Of a stretch of DNA of 64,000 bases, positions 39,588 to 50,627 are shown in pieces. Under the pieces are notes generated by a model. That model saw only the letters and a list, made by a program, of their open reading frames with translations, was not told the origin of the DNA and did no database searches. A program made the position numbers and the translations under genes. Each line of letters starts with the position of its first letter. Position 1 is the stretch's first letter. Source of the stretch: Abyssibius alkaniclasticus (GTDB lineage Bacteria > Pseudomonadota > Alphaproteobacteria > Rhodobacterales > Rhodobacteraceae); NCBI RefSeq assembly GCF_020447305.1, contig NZ_CP095732.1, positions 1,334,501 to 1,398,500 on the forward strand, read 5' to 3'.

Positions 39588-40058
39588 ATGTCCCGTCGTC
39601 ACCGCGCCGAGAAACGCGAAATTCTGCCGGACGCCAAATATGGCGATACCGTGCTGACAAAATTCATGAACAACCTGATGTTCGATGGCAAGAAATCCAT
39701 CGCTGAAGGTATTGTCTACGGCGCGCTTGATCGTGTCGAAGGCAAGTTGAAGCGTGCCCCGATCGAGGCCTTCCATGAAGCGCTCGAGAATATCAAGCCC
39801 TCGCTTGAAGTGCGCTCGCGCCGCGTTGGCGGCGCCACCTATCAGGTGCCTGTTGAAGTGCGCCCCGAGCGCCGCGAAGCACTTGCAATCCGCTGGTTGA
39901 TCAATGCCAGCCGTGCGCGCAACGAAAAAACGATGGAAGAGCGTCTGGCCGGTGAACTGGTCGATGCAGTCAACTCGCGCGGCTCTGCCGTGAAGAAACG
40001 CGAAGACACCCACAAAATGGCAGACGCGAACAAAGCGTTCGGCCATTACCGCTGGTAA
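39588..40058 (+). CDS. rpsG: 30S ribosomal protein S7
   Basis: A 156-residue primary 16S rRNA-binding protein of the 30S head that contacts E-site tRNA. It starts [40 protein letters not shown] and AFGHYRW at the C-terminus are typical. AAGGAGAG precedes the start. In E. coli it autoregulates the str operon; not shown here. Confidence 0.98.
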   Translation: MSRRHRAEKREILPDAKYGDTVLTKFMNNLMFDGKKSIAEGIVYGALDRVEGKLKRAPIEAFHEALENIKPSLEVRSRRVGGATYQVPVEVRPERREALAIRWLINASRARNEKTMEERLAGELVDAVNSRGSAVKKREDTHKMADANKAFGHYRW

Positions 40059-40079
40059 GTTACAGGTCAGGACGAGAAA

Positions 40080-42203
40080 ATGGCGCGCGAATATCAACTG
40101 AACAGATACCGCAATATCGGGATCATGGCCCATATCGACGCGGGTAAAACCACGACGACCGAGCGGATTCTGTTCTACACGGGCAAGTCGCACAAAATCG
40201 GCGAAGTGCATGACGGTGCCGCCACGATGGACTGGATGGAGCAAGAGCAGGAGCGTGGCATCACGATCACCTCGGCTGCAACCACGACATTCTGGCAGCG
40301 TCAGGAAGACCCGACCACCGAAGGCACTTCGGACACCAAATACCGGTTCAACATCATCGACACGCCGGGCCACGTTGACTTCACCATTGAAGTTGAGCGT
40401 TCGCTGGCTGTGCTTGATGGCGCAATCTGTCTGCTCGACGCCAATGCCGGTGTAGAGCCGCAGACCGAAACCGTTTGGCGCCAGGCCGACCGCTACAAAG
40501 TTCCGCGCATCGTGTTCGTGAACAAAATGGACAAGATCGGCGCCGATTTTTACAACTGCGTCAAAATGATCAAGGACCGCACCGGCGCGACCCCGCTGCC
40601 GATCGCCTTGCCGATTGGGGCCGAGGACAAGCTGGAAGGCATCGTCGACCTGATCAAGATGGAAGAATGGGTTTGGGAAGGCGAAGACCTGGGCGCAGCC
40701 TGGGTGCGCAAGCCGATCCGTGCCGATTTGCAGGAACTGGCCAAAGAATGGCGCCACAATCTGCTTGAGATCGTTGTCGAACTCGATGATGCGGTTATGG
40801 AAGCCTATCTGGAGGGCAACGAGCCCGATGAGGCGACCCTGCGCAAGCTCATCCGCAAAGGCACCCTGTCGCTGACCTTCGTTCCGGTAACGGCCGGTTC
40901 GGCATTCAAGAACAAGGGTGTTCAACCGCTGTTGAACTCGGTTATCGATTATCTGCCATCGCCGCTTGATGTGCCCGCCTATATGGGCTTCAAGGCTGGC
41001 GACGAGACAGAGACCCGTGACCAGCCCCGTTCGGCCGATGACAAGCAGCCCTTCTCGGCTTTGGCTTTCAAAATCATGAACGATCCCTTCGTCGGGTCGC
41101 TGACCTTCACACGCATCTATTCGGGCGTGCTGAAGAAGGGCGATCAGATGATGAACACGACCAAGGGGCGCAAAGAGCGCGTTGGCCGTATGATGATGAT
41201 GCACGCCATCAACCGCGAAGAGATCGAAGAAGCCTTTGCGGGCGACATCATCGCGCTGGCCGGTCTGAAGGAAACCACGACCGGTGACACCCTGTCCGAC
41301 CCGAACAATCAGGTCGTTCTGGAAACCATGACCTTCCCCGATCCGGTGATCGAAATCGCCGTCGAGCCGAAGACCAAGGCTGACCAGGAAAAAATGGGTA
41401 TTGCGCTGGCCCGTCTGGCCGCCGAAGACCCGTCCTTCCGCGTTGAAACCGATTTTGAATCGGGCCAGACCATCATGAAGGGCATGGGTGAACTTCACCT
41501 CGATATTCTGGTTGACCGCATGAAGCGCGAATTCAAGGTCGAGGCGAATATCGGCGCACCCCAGGTGGCTTACCGCGAAACCATCAGCCGCGATGCGGAA
41601 ATTGACTACACCCACAAGAAACAGTCGGGTGGTTCGGGTCAGTTTGCGCGCGTCAAAATGGTTATCATGCCAACCGAGCCGGGCGAGGGTTACTCGTTTG
41701 AATCGAAAATCGTTGGTGGTTCGGTGCCCAAGGAATATATCCCGGGCGTTGAAAAGGGCATCAAATCGGTTATGGATAGCGGCCCGCTGGCCGGCTTCCC
41801 CGTGATCGACTTCAAGGTGCAGCTGATCGACGGTGCCTACCACGATGTCGACTCTTCGGTTCTGGCCTTCGAAATTGCGGCCCGTGCCGCCATGCGCGAA
41901 GGTCTGAAAAAGGCCGGTGCGAAACTGCTCGAACCGATCATGAAGGTCGAGGTTGTGACCCCGGAAGAATATACCGGTGGTGTGATCGGTGACTTGACCA
42001 GCCGTCGTGGCATGGTTCAGGGCCAGGACAGCCGCGGCAATGCCAACGTGATCGACGCGATGGTGCCGCTGGCCAACATGTTCGGCTATATCAATACCCT
42101 GCGTTCAATGTCTTCGGGCCGCGCGCAGTTCTCAATGCAGTTCGACCACTACGATACAGTGCCGTCGAATATCTCGGATGAAATTCAGGCGAAATTCGCC
42201 TGA
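40080..42203 (+). CDS. fusA: Elongation factor G
   Basis: A 707-residue translocase GTPase. G-domain motifs are [40 protein letters not shown] and [12 protein letters not shown]. The switch I threonine is in [11 protein letters not shown]. Domains II-V follow with [20 protein letters not shown] and the domain V end [13 protein letters not shown]. The length is normal. It follows rpsG by 21 bp. Confidence 0.99.
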   Translation: MAREYQLNRYRNIGIMAHIDAGKTTTTERILFYTGKSHKIGEVHDGAATMDWMEQEQERGITITSAATTTFWQRQEDPTTEGTSDTKYRFNIIDTPGHVDFTIEVERSLAVLDGAICLLDANAGVEPQTETVWRQADRYKVPRIVFVNKMDKIGADFYNCVKMIKDRTGATPLPIALPIGAEDKLEGIVDLIKMEEWVWEGEDLGAAWVRKPIRADLQELAKEWRHNLLEIVVELDDAVMEAYLEGNEPDEATLRKLIRKGTLSLTFVPVTAGSAFKNKGVQPLLNSVIDYLPSPLDVPAYMGFKAGDETETRDQPRSADDKQPFSALAFKIMNDPFVGSLTFTRIYSGVLKKGDQMMNTTKGRKERVGRMMMMHAINREEIEEAFAGDIIALAGLKETTTGDTLSDPNNQVVLETMTFPDPVIEIAVEPKTKADQEKMGIALARLAAEDPSFRVETDFESGQTIMKGMGELHLDILVDRMKREFKVEANIGAPQVAYRETISRDAEIDYTHKKQSGGSGQFARVKMVIMPTEPGEGYSFESKIVGGSVPKEYIPGVEKGIKSVMDSGPLAGFPVIDFKVQLIDGAYHDVDSSVLAFEIAARAAMREGLKKAGAKLLEPIMKVEVVTPEEYTGGVIGDLTSRRGMVQGQDSRGNANVIDAMVPLANMFGYINTLRSMSSGRAQFSMQFDHYDTVPSNISDEIQAKFA

Positions 42204-42249
42204 TCTGTAACCAGGTCAGGTGCCTGACCAAAATTGAATGGAGGCCAAG

Positions 42250-43425
42250 ATGGCGAAGGCAAAGTTTGAGCGGAATAAGCCGCATTGCAACATTGGAACG
42301 ATCGGTCACGTTGACCACGGCAAGACGTCATTGACGGCGGCGATCACCAAATATTTTGGTGACTACCGCGCCTATGACCAGATTGACGCGGCCCCGGAAG
42401 AGAAGGCGCGCGGGATCACGATTTCGACCGCGCATGTCGAATATGAGACCGAGAAGCGCCACTATGCGCATGTGGATTGCCCCGGCCATGCCGACTATGT
42501 GAAGAACATGATCACCGGCGCGGCGCAGATGGACGGTGCCATTCTGGTGGTGAACGCCGCCGATGGCCCGATGCCGCAGACCCGCGAGCATATTCTTCTG
42601 GCCAAGCAGGTTGGCGTTCCGGCGATGGTGGTTTTCCTGAACAAGGTTGACCAGGTTGACGATGCCGAATTGCTTGAGCTGGTTGAAATGGAAATCCGCG
42701 AGCTGCTGTCCAGCTACGAATTCCCCGGCGACGATATCCCGATCATCGCAGGCTCGGCCCTTGCCGCGCTTGAAGACCGTGATCCGGAGATTGGCGAGAA
42801 CCAGATCCGCGCGCTGATGAAGGCGGTTGATGACTATATTCCGCAGCCCGAGCGCCCGGTTGACCAGCCCTTCCTGATGCCGATCGAGGATGTGTTCTCG
42901 ATTTCCGGTCGCGGCACGGTTGCCACCGGCCGTATCGAGCGTGGCGTGCTGAATGTTGGCGACGAGATTGAAATCGTCGGCATCCGCGACACCAAGAAAA
43001 CCACCTGCACGGGCGTGGAAATGTTCCGCAAACTGCTGGATCGTGGTGAGGCTGGCGACAATGTCGGCGTGTTGCTGCGCGGGATTGACCGCGAGGGCGT
43101 TGAGCGCGGGCAGGTTCTGTGCAAGCCGAAATCGGTCATGCCGCACACCAAATTCGAGGCTCAGGCCTATATCCTGACCAAGGAAGAGGGTGGCCGCCAT
43201 ACGCCGTTCTTTGCGAATTACCGCCCGCAATTCTACTTCCGCACGACGGATGTGACCGGCACGGTCATTCTTCCGGCAGGCACGGAAATGGTGATGCCGG
43301 GCGACAACCTGAAGTTCGACGTTGAACTGATCGCCCCGATCGCAATGGAAGACAACCTGCGCTTCGCCATCCGCGAAGGCGGCCGCACCGTCGGCGCAGG
43401 CGTCGTATCGAAAATTCACGCCTAA
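42250..43425 (+). CDS. tuf: Elongation factor Tu, copy 2
   Basis: The same 391-residue EF-Tu as at 2078-3253, in its classical place after fusA. Upstream sequence differs from copy 1 (GGAGG at 42240-42244 as Shine-Dalgarno), so the two copies can be controlled independently: this one with the str operon, copy 1 from its own promoter. Sequence identity over the whole frame implies recent or ongoing gene conversion. Confidence 0.99.
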   Translation: MAKAKFERNKPHCNIGTIGHVDHGKTSLTAAITKYFGDYRAYDQIDAAPEEKARGITISTAHVEYETEKRHYAHVDCPGHADYVKNMITGAAQMDGAILVVNAADGPMPQTREHILLAKQVGVPAMVVFLNKVDQVDDAELLELVEMEIRELLSSYEFPGDDIPIIAGSALAALEDRDPEIGENQIRALMKAVDDYIPQPERPVDQPFLMPIEDVFSISGRGTVATGRIERGVLNVGDEIEIVGIRDTKKTTCTGVEMFRKLLDRGEAGDNVGVLLRGIDREGVERGQVLCKPKSVMPHTKFEAQAYILTKEEGGRHTPFFANYRPQFYFRTTDVTGTVILPAGTEMVMPGDNLKFDVELIAPIAMEDNLRFAIREGGRTVGAGVVSKIHA

Positions 43426-43429
43426 GGGC
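42250..43429 (+). repeat. Direct repeat unit 2 (tuf copy)
   Basis: The partner of 2078-3257, in the same orientation, 40.2 kb apart. Recombination between the two could delete or tandemly duplicate everything between them, including rpoBC and the island. Confidence 0.9.
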
Positions 43430-43437
43430 CGTGTAAG

Positions 43438-43472
43438 CGTGGTCGGGGTATTCCCCCCGGCCACGATTGTTT
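43438..43472 (+). terminator. Hairpin between tuf and rpsJ
   Basis: CGTGGTCGGGG pairs with CCCCGGCCACG (one G-U pair) around a short loop, followed by ATTGTTT. It probably terminates part of the transcription between the str and S10 operons. The rpsJ Shine-Dalgarno follows within 30 bp, so it could also fold as a leader for S10. Confidence 0.55.
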
Positions 43473-43502
43473 GAAACCTGCCAGCCCAAGAGGCGCATTC
43501 AA

Positions 43503-43811
43503 ATGCAGAGTCAGAATATCCGCATCCGGCTGAAAGCCTTCGATTACCGCGTGCTTGATGCAAGCACTGCGGAAATTGTTTCGACAGCTAAACGGACCGG
43601 CGCCACCGTGCGCGGGCCCATTCCGCTGCCCAACAAGATCGAAAAATTCACCGTTCTGCGTGGCCCGCACATCGACAAGAAGTCGCGGGAACAGTTCGAA
43701 ATCCGGACGCATAAGCGTCTTCTCGATATCGTCGATCCGACACCCCAGACCGTGGACGCGCTCATGAAGCTCGACCTCGCCGCCGGTGTCGATGTCGAAA
43801 TCAAACTCTAA
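43503..43811 (+). CDS. rpsJ: 30S ribosomal protein S10
   Basis: A 102-residue protein of the 30S head and a partner of NusB and NusG in antitermination. It starts [40 protein letters not shown] and [17 protein letters not shown] are conserved. It is the first gene of the S10 operon, 12 bp before rplC. Confidence 0.98.
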   Translation: MQSQNIRIRLKAFDYRVLDASTAEIVSTAKRTGATVRGPIPLPNKIEKFTVLRGPHIDKKSREQFEIRTHKRLLDIVDPTPQTVDALMKLDLAAGVDVEIKL

Positions 43812-43823
43812 GGGGCAAGAAAC

Positions 43824-44660
43824 ATGCGTTCTGGAGTAATCGCGAAAAAACTGGGCATGACCCGGTTGTTCATGGAGGATGGCCGCCAGGTTCCGGTGAC
43901 CGTGCTTCAAATGGAAAACGTGCAGGTTGTCGCGCAGCGCACCGCCGAGAAGGATGGCTATTCGGCTGTTCAGCTTGGCGCGGGCAATGCCAAGGCCAAA
44001 CGCACAAGCCAAGCTATGCGTGGGCATTTTGCCGCCGCCAATGTTGCGCCCAAGCGCAAGGTTGCCGAGTTCCGCGTCAGCCCGGACAACATGATTGACG
44101 TTGGTGAAGAGATCACCGCCAATCATTACTTGCCCGGTCAGTTCGTGGACATCGCTGGCACCTCGACCGGTAAAGGCTTTGCCGGTGCGATGAAGCGTCA
44201 CAACTTCGGCGGGCTTCGTGCATCGCATGGTGTGTCGGTTTCGCACCGTTCGCATGGTTCGACCGGTCAGTGCCAGGAGCCTGGCAAAGTGTTCAAGGGC
44301 AAGAAGATGGCCGGTCATATGGGGGCTGTGCGGGTGACCACGCAGAACCTGCAGATCGTGCGCACCGATGCCGAGCGCGGCCTTGTCATGGTCAAGGGCG
44401 CTGTGCCCGGCACCAAGGGCGGCTGGGTCACAATCAAGGATGCGGTCAAGAAAGCTGCGCCCGAAGATGTGATTTTGCCAGCGGCACTGCGCTCTACAGC
44501 CAAGGCCGATGAGGCCGCCGCCGCAGCCGCAGCAGCGGCGCTTGCCGCCGAAGAAGCCGCCGCAGCCGAAGCCGCAGCCGCAGCTGAGCAGGCCGCAATC
44601 GAGGCTGCCAGTGAAGAGGCCGCATCGAATGAAGCCCCCAAGGGAGGCGCTGAAGAATGA
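43824..44660 (+). CDS. rplC: 50S ribosomal protein L3 with Ala/Glu-rich tail
   Basis: A 278-residue protein, compared with 209 in E. coli. The core (residues 1 to about 225) is standard: [39 protein letters not shown], then [20 protein letters not shown] containing the methylatable-Gln region. Residues about 227-278 are almost only Ala and Glu, a predicted charged helix outside the usual fold. Such tails occur in some alphaproteobacterial L3 proteins; the role is unknown. The last bases overlap rplD (ATGA). Confidence 0.96.
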   Translation: MRSGVIAKKLGMTRLFMEDGRQVPVTVLQMENVQVVAQRTAEKDGYSAVQLGAGNAKAKRTSQAMRGHFAAANVAPKRKVAEFRVSPDNMIDVGEEITANHYLPGQFVDIAGTSTGKGFAGAMKRHNFGGLRASHGVSVSHRSHGSTGQCQEPGKVFKGKKMAGHMGAVRVTTQNLQIVRTDAERGLVMVKGAVPGTKGGWVTIKDAVKKAAPEDVILPAALRSTAKADEAAAAAAAAALAAEEAAAAEAAAAAEQAAIEAASEEAASNEAPKGGAEE

Positions 44661-45277
44661 AAGCCGATGTCATCAAACTAGATGCCAAGAAAGCCGGGTC
44701 GATCGACCTGTCTGACGACATCTTCGCGCTTGAGCCGCGTGCAGACATTCTGCACCGCGTCGTGCGCTATCAGCTGGCCAAACGCCAGGCGGGCACCCAT
44801 TCGGTGCTTGGCCGCTCGGAGGTCAGCTATTCGACCAAGAAGATCTACCGCCAGAAAGGCACCGGTGGCGCACGCCACGGCTCGCGCAAGGCGCCGATCT
44901 TCCGCAAGGGTGGTGTCTATAAGGGCCCGACCCCGCGCAGCCACGCCATCGATCTTCCCAAGAAGATCCGCGCTATGGGCCTGAAGCACGCGCTTTCGGC
45001 CAAAGCCGGCGCCGGCGAGCTGGTGGTTCTGGATGCAGCGACGCTGGCTTCGGGCAAAACCAAGGATCTGGCCACCATCATCAAGTCGATGGGCTGGAGC
45101 AAGGTTCTGTTCATTGACGGCGCCGATCTCGATCAGGGTTTTGTGCAGGCGGCCCGCAATATTGACGGCGTGAATGTGCTGCCGTCGATGGGTGCGAATG
45201 TCTATGACATTCTGAAATCCAACACGCTGGTGCTGACCAAGGCCGGTGTGGAAGCTCTGGAGGCACGTCTGAAATGA
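44657..45277 (+). CDS. rplD: 50S ribosomal protein L4
   Basis: A 206-residue protein lining the exit tunnel. The extended loop contains [20 protein letters not shown] and [20 protein letters not shown]. In E. coli L4 represses the S10 operon; no such leader was identified here. It overlaps both neighbours by 4 bp, giving coupled translation. Confidence 0.97.
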   Translation: MKADVIKLDAKKAGSIDLSDDIFALEPRADILHRVVRYQLAKRQAGTHSVLGRSEVSYSTKKIYRQKGTGGARHGSRKAPIFRKGGVYKGPTPRSHAIDLPKKIRAMGLKHALSAKAGAGELVVLDAATLASGKTKDLATIIKSMGWSKVLFIDGADLDQGFVQAARNIDGVNVLPSMGANVYDILKSNTLVLTKAGVEALEARLK

Positions 45278-45570
45278 CCACGAAAGCCGAACTTTACGAC
45301 GTGATCCGCAAGCCGATCATCACGGAAAAAGCGACTATGGCATCGGAATACAACGCCGTTGTGTTCGAAGTTGCGATGGATGCGAACAAACCGATGATCA
45401 AGGAAGCGGTTGAAACGCTGTTCAACGTCAAGGTCAAGGCGGTGAATACTGCCGTGACCAAAGGCAAGGTCAAGCGCTTCAAAGGCAAGCTCGGCACCCG
45501 CAAGGATGTCAAGAAAGCCTATGTGACGCTGGAAGCCGGGAACACCATCGACGTTTCCACCGGCCTTTGA
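45274..45570 (+). CDS. rplW: 50S ribosomal protein L23
   Basis: A 98-residue protein at the tunnel exit that docks trigger factor and [23 protein letters not shown] and [20 protein letters not shown] are conserved. The ATG overlaps the rplD stop. A 94 bp gap with a hairpin follows. Confidence 0.97.
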   Translation: MTTKAELYDVIRKPIITEKATMASEYNAVVFEVAMDANKPMIKEAVETLFNVKVKAVNTAVTKGKVKRFKGKLGTRKDVKKAYVTLEAGNTIDVSTGL

Positions 45571-45585
45571 TAGAAGACCACGAAT

Positions 45586-45609
45586 CACGGCCCCGACAAC
45601 GGGGCCGTG
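45586..45609 (+). terminator. Perfect hairpin between rplW and rplB
   Basis: CACGGCCCCG-ACAA-CGGGGCCGTG, followed by TTGCATTT. A second small hairpin, GGGCTC/GAGCCC, lies at 45629-45645. It could be a partial terminator or RNA-stabilising element inside the S10 operon. Confidence 0.5.
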
Positions 45610-45664
45610 TTGCATTTACTAAACCGGGCTCGCATAGAGCCCTAAGCACACGGAAGACAGCAAG

Positions 45665-46501
45665 ATGGCATTGAAGTCGTATAAACCGACAACGCCTGGC
45701 CAGCGCGGACTGGTTCTGATCGACCGTTCGGAGCTTTGGAAAGGCCGCCCGGTCAAATCCCTCACCGAGGGTTTGTCCAAGAATGGCGGACGGAACAATA
45801 CCGGGCGGATCACCATGCGTCGCAAAGGCGGCGGCGCGAAACGCTTGTATCGTATTGTGGATTTCAAACGCACGAAGTTTGACATGCCCGCAATCGTCGA
45901 GCGCATTGAGTATGACCCGAACCGGACCGCGTTCATCGCGCTGATCCGCTATGAGGACGGTGTCGCCACCTATATCCTTGCACCCCAGCGCCTTGCGCTT
46001 GGTGATACGGTAATTGCCTCGGCCAAGGCCGATGTGAAGCCCGGCAACGCCATGCCCTTCACCGGGATGCCGATTGGCACGATCGTGCATAACATCGAGT
46101 TGAAGCAGGGCAAGGGTGGCCAGTTGGCCCGCGCTGCCGGCACATATGCACAGTTTGTCGGCCGCGATGGCGGCTATGCGCAGATCCGTCTGGCCTCGGG
46201 CGAGCTGCGCCTTGTGCGCCAGGAATGCATGGCAACGGTTGGCGCAGTCTCCAACCCCGACCACGGCAACCAGAACCTTGGTAAAGCCGGTCGTAACCGC
46301 CATAAAGGCATCCGCCCCTCGGTGCGCGGTGTTGCCATGAACCCGATCGACCACCCGCATGGTGGTGGTGAAGGCCGCACATCCGGTGGCCGCCACCCCG
46401 TTACCCCCTGGGGTAAAGGCACCAAGGGCAACAAAACCCGCACCAACAAAGCGACCGACAAGTATATCTTGCGCTCGCGCAATGCGAAGAAGGGTCGGTA
46501 A
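45665..46501 (+). CDS. rplB: 50S ribosomal protein L2
   Basis: A 278-residue protein close to the peptidyl transferase centre. [20 protein letters not shown] starts the protein. [20 protein letters not shown] and the C-terminal loop [20 protein letters not shown], with its functional His, are present. rpsS follows after 2 bp. Confidence 0.98.
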   Translation: MALKSYKPTTPGQRGLVLIDRSELWKGRPVKSLTEGLSKNGGRNNTGRITMRRKGGGAKRLYRIVDFKRTKFDMPAIVERIEYDPNRTAFIALIRYEDGVATYILAPQRLALGDTVIASAKADVKPGNAMPFTGMPIGTIVHNIELKQGKGGQLARAAGTYAQFVGRDGGYAQIRLASGELRLVRQECMATVGAVSNPDHGNQNLGKAGRNRHKGIRPSVRGVAMNPIDHPHGGGEGRTSGGRHPVTPWGKGTKGNKTRTNKATDKYILRSRNAKKGR

Positions 46502-46503
46502 TC

Positions 46504-46782
46504 ATGGCACGCTCTATCTGGAAAGGCCCGTTCGTCGAGGCCCATATTCTGAAGAAAGCCGAGAAAACGCGCGAATCCGGCCGCAACGAAGTGATCAAGA
46601 TCTGGTCGCGCCGTTCGACCATTCTGCCGCAATTCGTTGGCCTGACCTTCGGTGTTTACAACGGCAAGAAACATATCCCGGTCAATGTGACCGAGGACAT
46701 GATCGGCCAGAAATTCGGTGAATATTCCCCAACGCGCACCTATTACGGGCACGCCGCGGACAAAAAAGCGAAGCGGAAGTAG
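46504..46782 (+). CDS. rpsS: 30S ribosomal protein S19
   Basis: A 92-residue 30S head protein that pairs with S13. [40 protein letters not shown] and [20 protein letters not shown] are conserved. It lies 3 bp before rplV. Confidence 0.98.
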   Translation: MARSIWKGPFVEAHILKKAEKTRESGRNEVIKIWSRRSTILPQFVGLTFGVYNGKKHIPVNVTEDMIGQKFGEYSPTRTYYGHAADKKAKRK

Positions 46783-46785
46783 ATC

Positions 46786-47172
46786 ATGGGACAAGAAAAA
46801 AACCCCCGCCGCGCCGCGGATAATGAAGCAATTGCAACCCTGCGAATGTTGCGCGGTTCCGGCCAGAAGCTGAATGAAGTGGCTCAGATGATCCGCAACA
46901 AGCCGGTTGACAAGGCTTTGGCCGATCTGACCTTCTCCAAGCGCCGTATCGCGATTGACGTGAAAAAGTGCCTGCAGTCGGCGATTGCCAATGCGGAAAA
47001 CAACCACGGTCTGGATGTTGATGAACTGGTCGTTGCCGAAGCCTATGTCGGCAAAAACCTGGTGATGAAACGTGGCCGTCCGCGTGCCCGTGGTCGCTAC
47101 GGCAAGATTCTGAAGCCGTTCAGCCAGCTCACCATCAAAGTTCGCCAGAATGCAGCCGAGGAGCAAGCGTAA
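46786..47172 (+). CDS. rplV: 50S ribosomal protein L22
   Basis: A 128-residue exit-tunnel protein. [40 protein letters not shown] and the hairpin [20 protein letters not shown] are present. A slightly longer N-terminus than the E. coli protein (110) is common in this group. The last base overlaps the rpsC start. Confidence 0.97.
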   Translation: MGQEKNPRRAADNEAIATLRMLRGSGQKLNEVAQMIRNKPVDKALADLTFSKRRIAIDVKKCLQSAIANAENNHGLDVDELVVAEAYVGKNLVMKRGRPRARGRYGKILKPFSQLTIKVRQNAAEEQA

Positions 47173-47873
47173 TGGGACACAAGATCAACCCGATCGGTCT
47201 GCGCCTGCAGATCAACCGCACCTGGGACAGCCGCTGGTTTGCCGATACCAAAGATTTCGGCAACCTGCTGCACGAAGACCTGGCCATTCGCGCTTTCGTC
47301 AAGAAAACCTGCGCACAGGCTGGTATTTCGCGCGTGATCATCGAGCGTCCGCACCGCAAGTGCCGCGTGTCGATCCATGCAGCGCGCCCCGGCGTGATCA
47401 TCGGCAAAAAAGGTGCCGACATCGAAACGCTGCGCAAGCAACTTTCGGAGTTCACCAGCTCGGAACTGCATCTCAACATCGTTGAAGTGCGCAAGCCCGA
47501 GATCGATGCCGCCCTGGTCGCCGAGAATATCGCCCAGCAGTTGGAGCGCCGTGTGTCGTTCCGCCGTGCGGTGAAACGCTCGATCCAGAATGCAATGCGC
47601 ATGGGTGCCCTTGGGATTCGTGTTGAAGTGGCTGGCCGTTTGGGCGGCGCCGAGATTGCCCGCACCGAATGGGCCGCCGAAGGCCGCGTTCCGCGCCACA
47701 CGCTGCGTGCCGATATTGATTATGCGCTGGCTGAAAGCCTGACCGCTTATGGCATCATCGGTGTCAAGGTCTGGATCTTCAAAGGCGAGATCATGGAGCA
47801 CGACCCGCAGGCACGTGATCGTCGCCAGTCCGAAATGCAAGAAGGTGGTTCGCGTTCTCAGCAGCGTCGCTGA
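47172..47873 (+). CDS. rpsC: 30S ribosomal protein S3
   Basis: A 233-residue protein at the mRNA entry with helicase function. It starts [20 protein letters not shown]. The KH domain contains [40 protein letters not shown] precedes the C-terminus. It overlaps rplV by one base. Confidence 0.98.
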   Translation: MGHKINPIGLRLQINRTWDSRWFADTKDFGNLLHEDLAIRAFVKKTCAQAGISRVIIERPHRKCRVSIHAARPGVIIGKKGADIETLRKQLSEFTSSELHLNIVEVRKPEIDAALVAENIAQQLERRVSFRRAVKRSIQNAMRMGALGIRVEVAGRLGGAEIARTEWAAEGRVPRHTLRADIDYALAESLTAYGIIGVKVWIFKGEIMEHDPQARDRRQSEMQEGGSRSQQRR

Positions 47874-47901
47874 GAACCGAATCTCTTGAAGGAGAGAAAA
47901 G

Positions 47902-48315
47902 ATGCTCCAACCGAAGCGCACAAAATTCCGTAAGCAGTTCAAGGGCCGTATCCACGGTGAAGCCAAGGGCGGGTCCGAATTGAACTTTGGCCATTACGGG
48001 CTGAAAGCGACAGAACCCGAGCGTGTAACCGCGCGCCAGATCGAATCTGCACGTCGTGCCCTGACGCGCCACATGAAACGCCAGGGCCGTGTCTGGATCC
48101 GGATTTTCCCGGATGTGCCGGTAACCGCCAAACCCATCGAAGTGCGTATGGGTAAGGGCAAGGGCTCGGTCGACCGTTGGGTCGCCAAGGTCAAACCCGG
48201 CCGTGTGATGTTCGAAATTGATGGTGTGACCGAAGAGGTTGCCCGTGAGGCCCTGCGCCTTGCGGCCATGAAGATGCCCATCAAATGCCGCTTCATTACC
48301 CGCGAAGACTGGTAA
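47902..48315 (+). CDS. rplP: 50S ribosomal protein L16
   Basis: A 137-residue protein near the A site. [40 protein letters not shown] and [20 protein letters not shown] are conserved. GAAGGAGAG precedes the start. It is followed by a strong terminator and a 231 bp gap before rpmC, which is not the usual tight rplP-rpmC junction. Confidence 0.98.
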   Translation: MLQPKRTKFRKQFKGRIHGEAKGGSELNFGHYGLKATEPERVTARQIESARRALTRHMKRQGRVWIRIFPDVPVTAKPIEVRMGKGKGSVDRWVAKVKPGRVMFEIDGVTEEVAREALRLAAMKMPIKCRFITREDW

Positions 48316-48332
48316 TTCGGCAAACCTATCGA

Positions 48333-48364
48333 CAAACCCCGCCCGTTAAACGGCGGGGTTTTTC
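48333..48364 (+). terminator. Intrinsic terminator between rplP and rpmC
   Basis: AAACCCCGCC-CGTTAAA-GGCGGGGTTTTT, a textbook GC stem with a U-tract, 18 bp after the rplP stop. It implies that rpmC and the genes after it need their own promoter or strong read-through. The remaining 180 bp to rpmC hold no gene that I can support. Confidence 0.85.
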
Positions 48365-48546
48365 TACGACCAAAGGCCAAGCTGCGCCAACTCACCCTGT
48401 GTGAGCCGGGGGCAGGGCGGCCAATACCAATTTAGAGCTTGCCAAATAGGGGCGTGACGCCTATACGGCCAGCTTCACCACATACTCCATCGGGAATCAG
48501 GGTGACCTCGTGGCCCTCCGGTGATGTTGAAAAGGACTGATGTGAA

Positions 48547-48750
48547 ATGAAAGCCGCCGAACTGCGCGACAAAACACCGGACCAACTGCGCGAGCAGCTT
48601 GAGACGCTGAAAAAAGAGTCGTTTAACCTGCGCTTCCAGAAGGCCACCGGCCAGATGGAAAACACAGCACGCGTGAAAACCGTGCGCCGTGACGCTGCGC
48701 GCGTCAAAACCGTTTTGAACGAAAAAGCCGCTGCTGCGGCTGCTGAATAG
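48547..48750 (+). CDS. rpmC: 50S ribosomal protein L29
   Basis: A 67-residue helical hairpin protein near the tunnel exit. [40 protein letters not shown] and an alanine-rich C-terminal end are present. It is the first gene after the internal terminator, 11 bp before rpsQ. Confidence 0.96.
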   Translation: MKAAELRDKTPDQLREQLETLKKESFNLRFQKATGQMENTARVKTVRRDAARVKTVLNEKAAAAAAE

Positions 48751-48761
48751 GGGTGAACTAG

Positions 48762-48992
48762 ATGCCGCGTCGTATCCTTCAGGGCACAGTGACCAGCGAT
48801 AAATCCGAGCAGACCATCACGGTTCTGGTCGAAAGCCGCTTCACCCACCCGCTATTCAAGAAAGTTGTGCGCAAGTCGAAAAAATATCATGCGCATGATC
48901 CGAAGAACGAATTCAAGATTGGCGATCAGGTTCGCATCCGCGAATGCGCGCCGATTTCGAAGACGAAACGTTGGGAAGTTTTCGCCGAGTAA
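48762..48992 (+). CDS. rpsQ: 30S ribosomal protein S17
   Basis: A 76-residue OB-fold protein of the 30S body. [40 protein letters not shown] and [11 protein letters not shown] are conserved. A 73 bp gap precedes rplN. Confidence 0.97.
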   Translation: MPRRILQGTVTSDKSEQTITVLVESRFTHPLFKKVVRKSKKYHAHDPKNEFKIGDQVRIRECAPISKTKRWEVFAE

Positions 48993-49065
48993 TCGGGCTT
49001 TTCCAGCTTAATCGAAACCGTGGGGCCAGATCTGCAAAGGGTCTCCACAGGTCGGGAGTAACATT

Positions 49066-49434
49066 ATGATCCAGATGCAGACCAATCTGGATGTGGCTGA
49101 CAATAGCGGCGCGCGCCGTGTTCAGTGCATCAAGGTTTTGGGCGGTTCACACCGTCGGTATGCCTCCGTGGGCGACATCATTGTGGTGTCGGTCAAGGAA
49201 GCCATTCCGCGCGGCAAGGTGAAGAAGGGCGACGTGCGTAAAGCCGTTGTTGTTCGCACCGCCAAGGAAGTCCGTCGTGAAGACGGCACCTCCATTCGTT
49301 TTGATGGCAATGCCGCCGTCATCCTGAACAATCAGGGTGAGCCGGTTGGCACACGTATTTTCGGGCCGGTTGTGCGCGAATTGCGGGCCAAAAACTTCAT
49401 GAAAATCATCTCGCTTGCGCCGGAGGTGCTGTAA
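49066..49434 (+). CDS. rplN: 50S ribosomal protein L14
   Basis: A 122-residue protein at the subunit interface. [40 protein letters not shown] and [20 protein letters not shown] are conserved. Its last base overlaps the rplX start. Confidence 0.98.
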   Translation: MIQMQTNLDVADNSGARRVQCIKVLGGSHRRYASVGDIIVVSVKEAIPRGKVKKGDVRKAVVVRTAKEVRREDGTSIRFDGNAAVILNNQGEPVGTRIFGPVVRELRAKNFMKIISLAPEVL

Positions 49435-49748
49435 TGGCTGCCAAACTCCGCAAAGGTGACAAGGTTGTTGTGCTTGCAGGCAAGGACAAGGGCCGTGAGG
49501 GTGAGATCGCCGCTGTGATGCCCAAAGATGGCAAGGCCATCGTGACCGGCATCAACGAAGTTGTGCGCCACACCAAACAAAGCCAGACAAGCCAGGGCGG
49601 TCGCCTTCGTAAAGAAGCGCCGATCGACTTGTCCAATATCGCGCTGATCGACCCCAAAGACGGTGGCCCGACCCGCGTAGGTTTCCGTATGGAAGGCGAC
49701 AAGAAAGTGCGCTTTGCCAAGAAATCGGGGGAAGTGATCAATGGCTGA
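49434..49748 (+). CDS. rplX: 50S ribosomal protein L24
   Basis: A 104-residue early assembly protein with a KOW motif: [40 protein letters not shown] closes the protein. It overlaps rplN by 1 bp and rplE by 8 bp. Confidence 0.98.
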   Translation: MAAKLRKGDKVVVLAGKDKGREGEIAAVMPKDGKAIVTGINEVVRHTKQSQTSQGGRLRKEAPIDLSNIALIDPKDGGPTRVGFRMEGDKKVRFAKKSGEVING

Positions 49749-50292
49749 TTACACACCACGTCTTAAAGCGCATTACATGAAAACGGTGCGCGCCGCTCTG
49801 AAAGAAGAGTTCGGCTACAAGAACGATATGCAGATTCCGCGCCTTGAAAAGATCGTCCTGAATATGGGCGTTGGCGCGGCTGTTGCCGACAGCAAGAAAA
49901 TTCGTGCGGCTGAAGCCGACATGATGGCCATTGCCGGCCAGAAGCCGGTTGTGACCAAGGCCCGCAAGTCGATCGCCGGGTTCAAGGTGCGTGAAGATAT
50001 GCCCCTGGGTGTCAAGGTGACCCTGCGCGGTGCGCGCATGTATGAATTCCTCGACCGTCTGATCAACATCGCCATGCCGCGTATTCGCGACTTTCGCGGT
50101 GTAAAGGGCAATGCTTTTGATGGCCGCGGCAACTATGCAATGGGTCTGAAAGAGCATCTCGTCTTCCCCGAAATCGACTTTGACAAAGTTGAAGACATGC
50201 GCGGGATGGATATTGTCATGGCGACGACCGCCAAGACAGACGCCGAAGCAAAAGCCCTGTTGAAGCAATTCAACATGCCTTTCATCAACTGA
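49741..50292 (+). CDS. rplE: 50S ribosomal protein L5
   Basis: A 183-residue central protuberance protein binding 5S rRNA. The conserved parts are [40 protein letters not shown] and [10 protein letters not shown] near the N-terminus. It overlaps rplX and lies 16 bp before rpsN. Confidence 0.98.
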   Translation: MADYTPRLKAHYMKTVRAALKEEFGYKNDMQIPRLEKIVLNMGVGAAVADSKKIRAAEADMMAIAGQKPVVTKARKSIAGFKVREDMPLGVKVTLRGARMYEFLDRLINIAMPRIRDFRGVKGNAFDGRGNYAMGLKEHLVFPEIDFDKVEDMRGMDIVMATTAKTDAEAKALLKQFNMPFIN

Positions 50293-50308
50293 TCGCGGGA
50301 GAGACAAG

Positions 50309-50614
50309 ATGGCAAAAGTATCTATGATCAATCGCGAAAAGCGTCGTCAGGCTTTGGTGGAAAAATATGCCGCCAAGCGTGCCGAGTTGAAAGCGATTGC
50401 TGCAAACCAGGACCTGCCGATGGAAGAGCGTTTCAAGGCGCGTCTGAAACTGGCCGACCTGCCGCGCAACTCTTCGGCCACGCGCCTGCACAACCGGTGC
50501 CAGGTGTCGGGTCGCCCGAAAGCCTATTACCGTAAACTGAAAATGTCCCGCATTGCGCTTCGCGATCTTGCATCGCGCGGTGAGATTCCGGGCATGGTCA
50601 AGTCCAGCTGGTAA
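50309..50614 (+). CDS. rpsN: 30S ribosomal protein S14 (zinc-independent form)
   Basis: A 101-residue protein of the 30S head. [20 protein letters not shown] has only one cysteine, so this is the long C-minus form and not the short zinc-ribbon form. LPRNSSATR and [12 protein letters not shown] are conserved. Confidence 0.98.
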   Translation: MAKVSMINREKRRQALVEKYAAKRAELKAIAANQDLPMEERFKARLKLADLPRNSSATRLHNRCQVSGRPKAYYRKLKMSRIALRDLASRGEIPGMVKSSW

Positions 50615-50627
50615 GGGAGGGAAGAAA

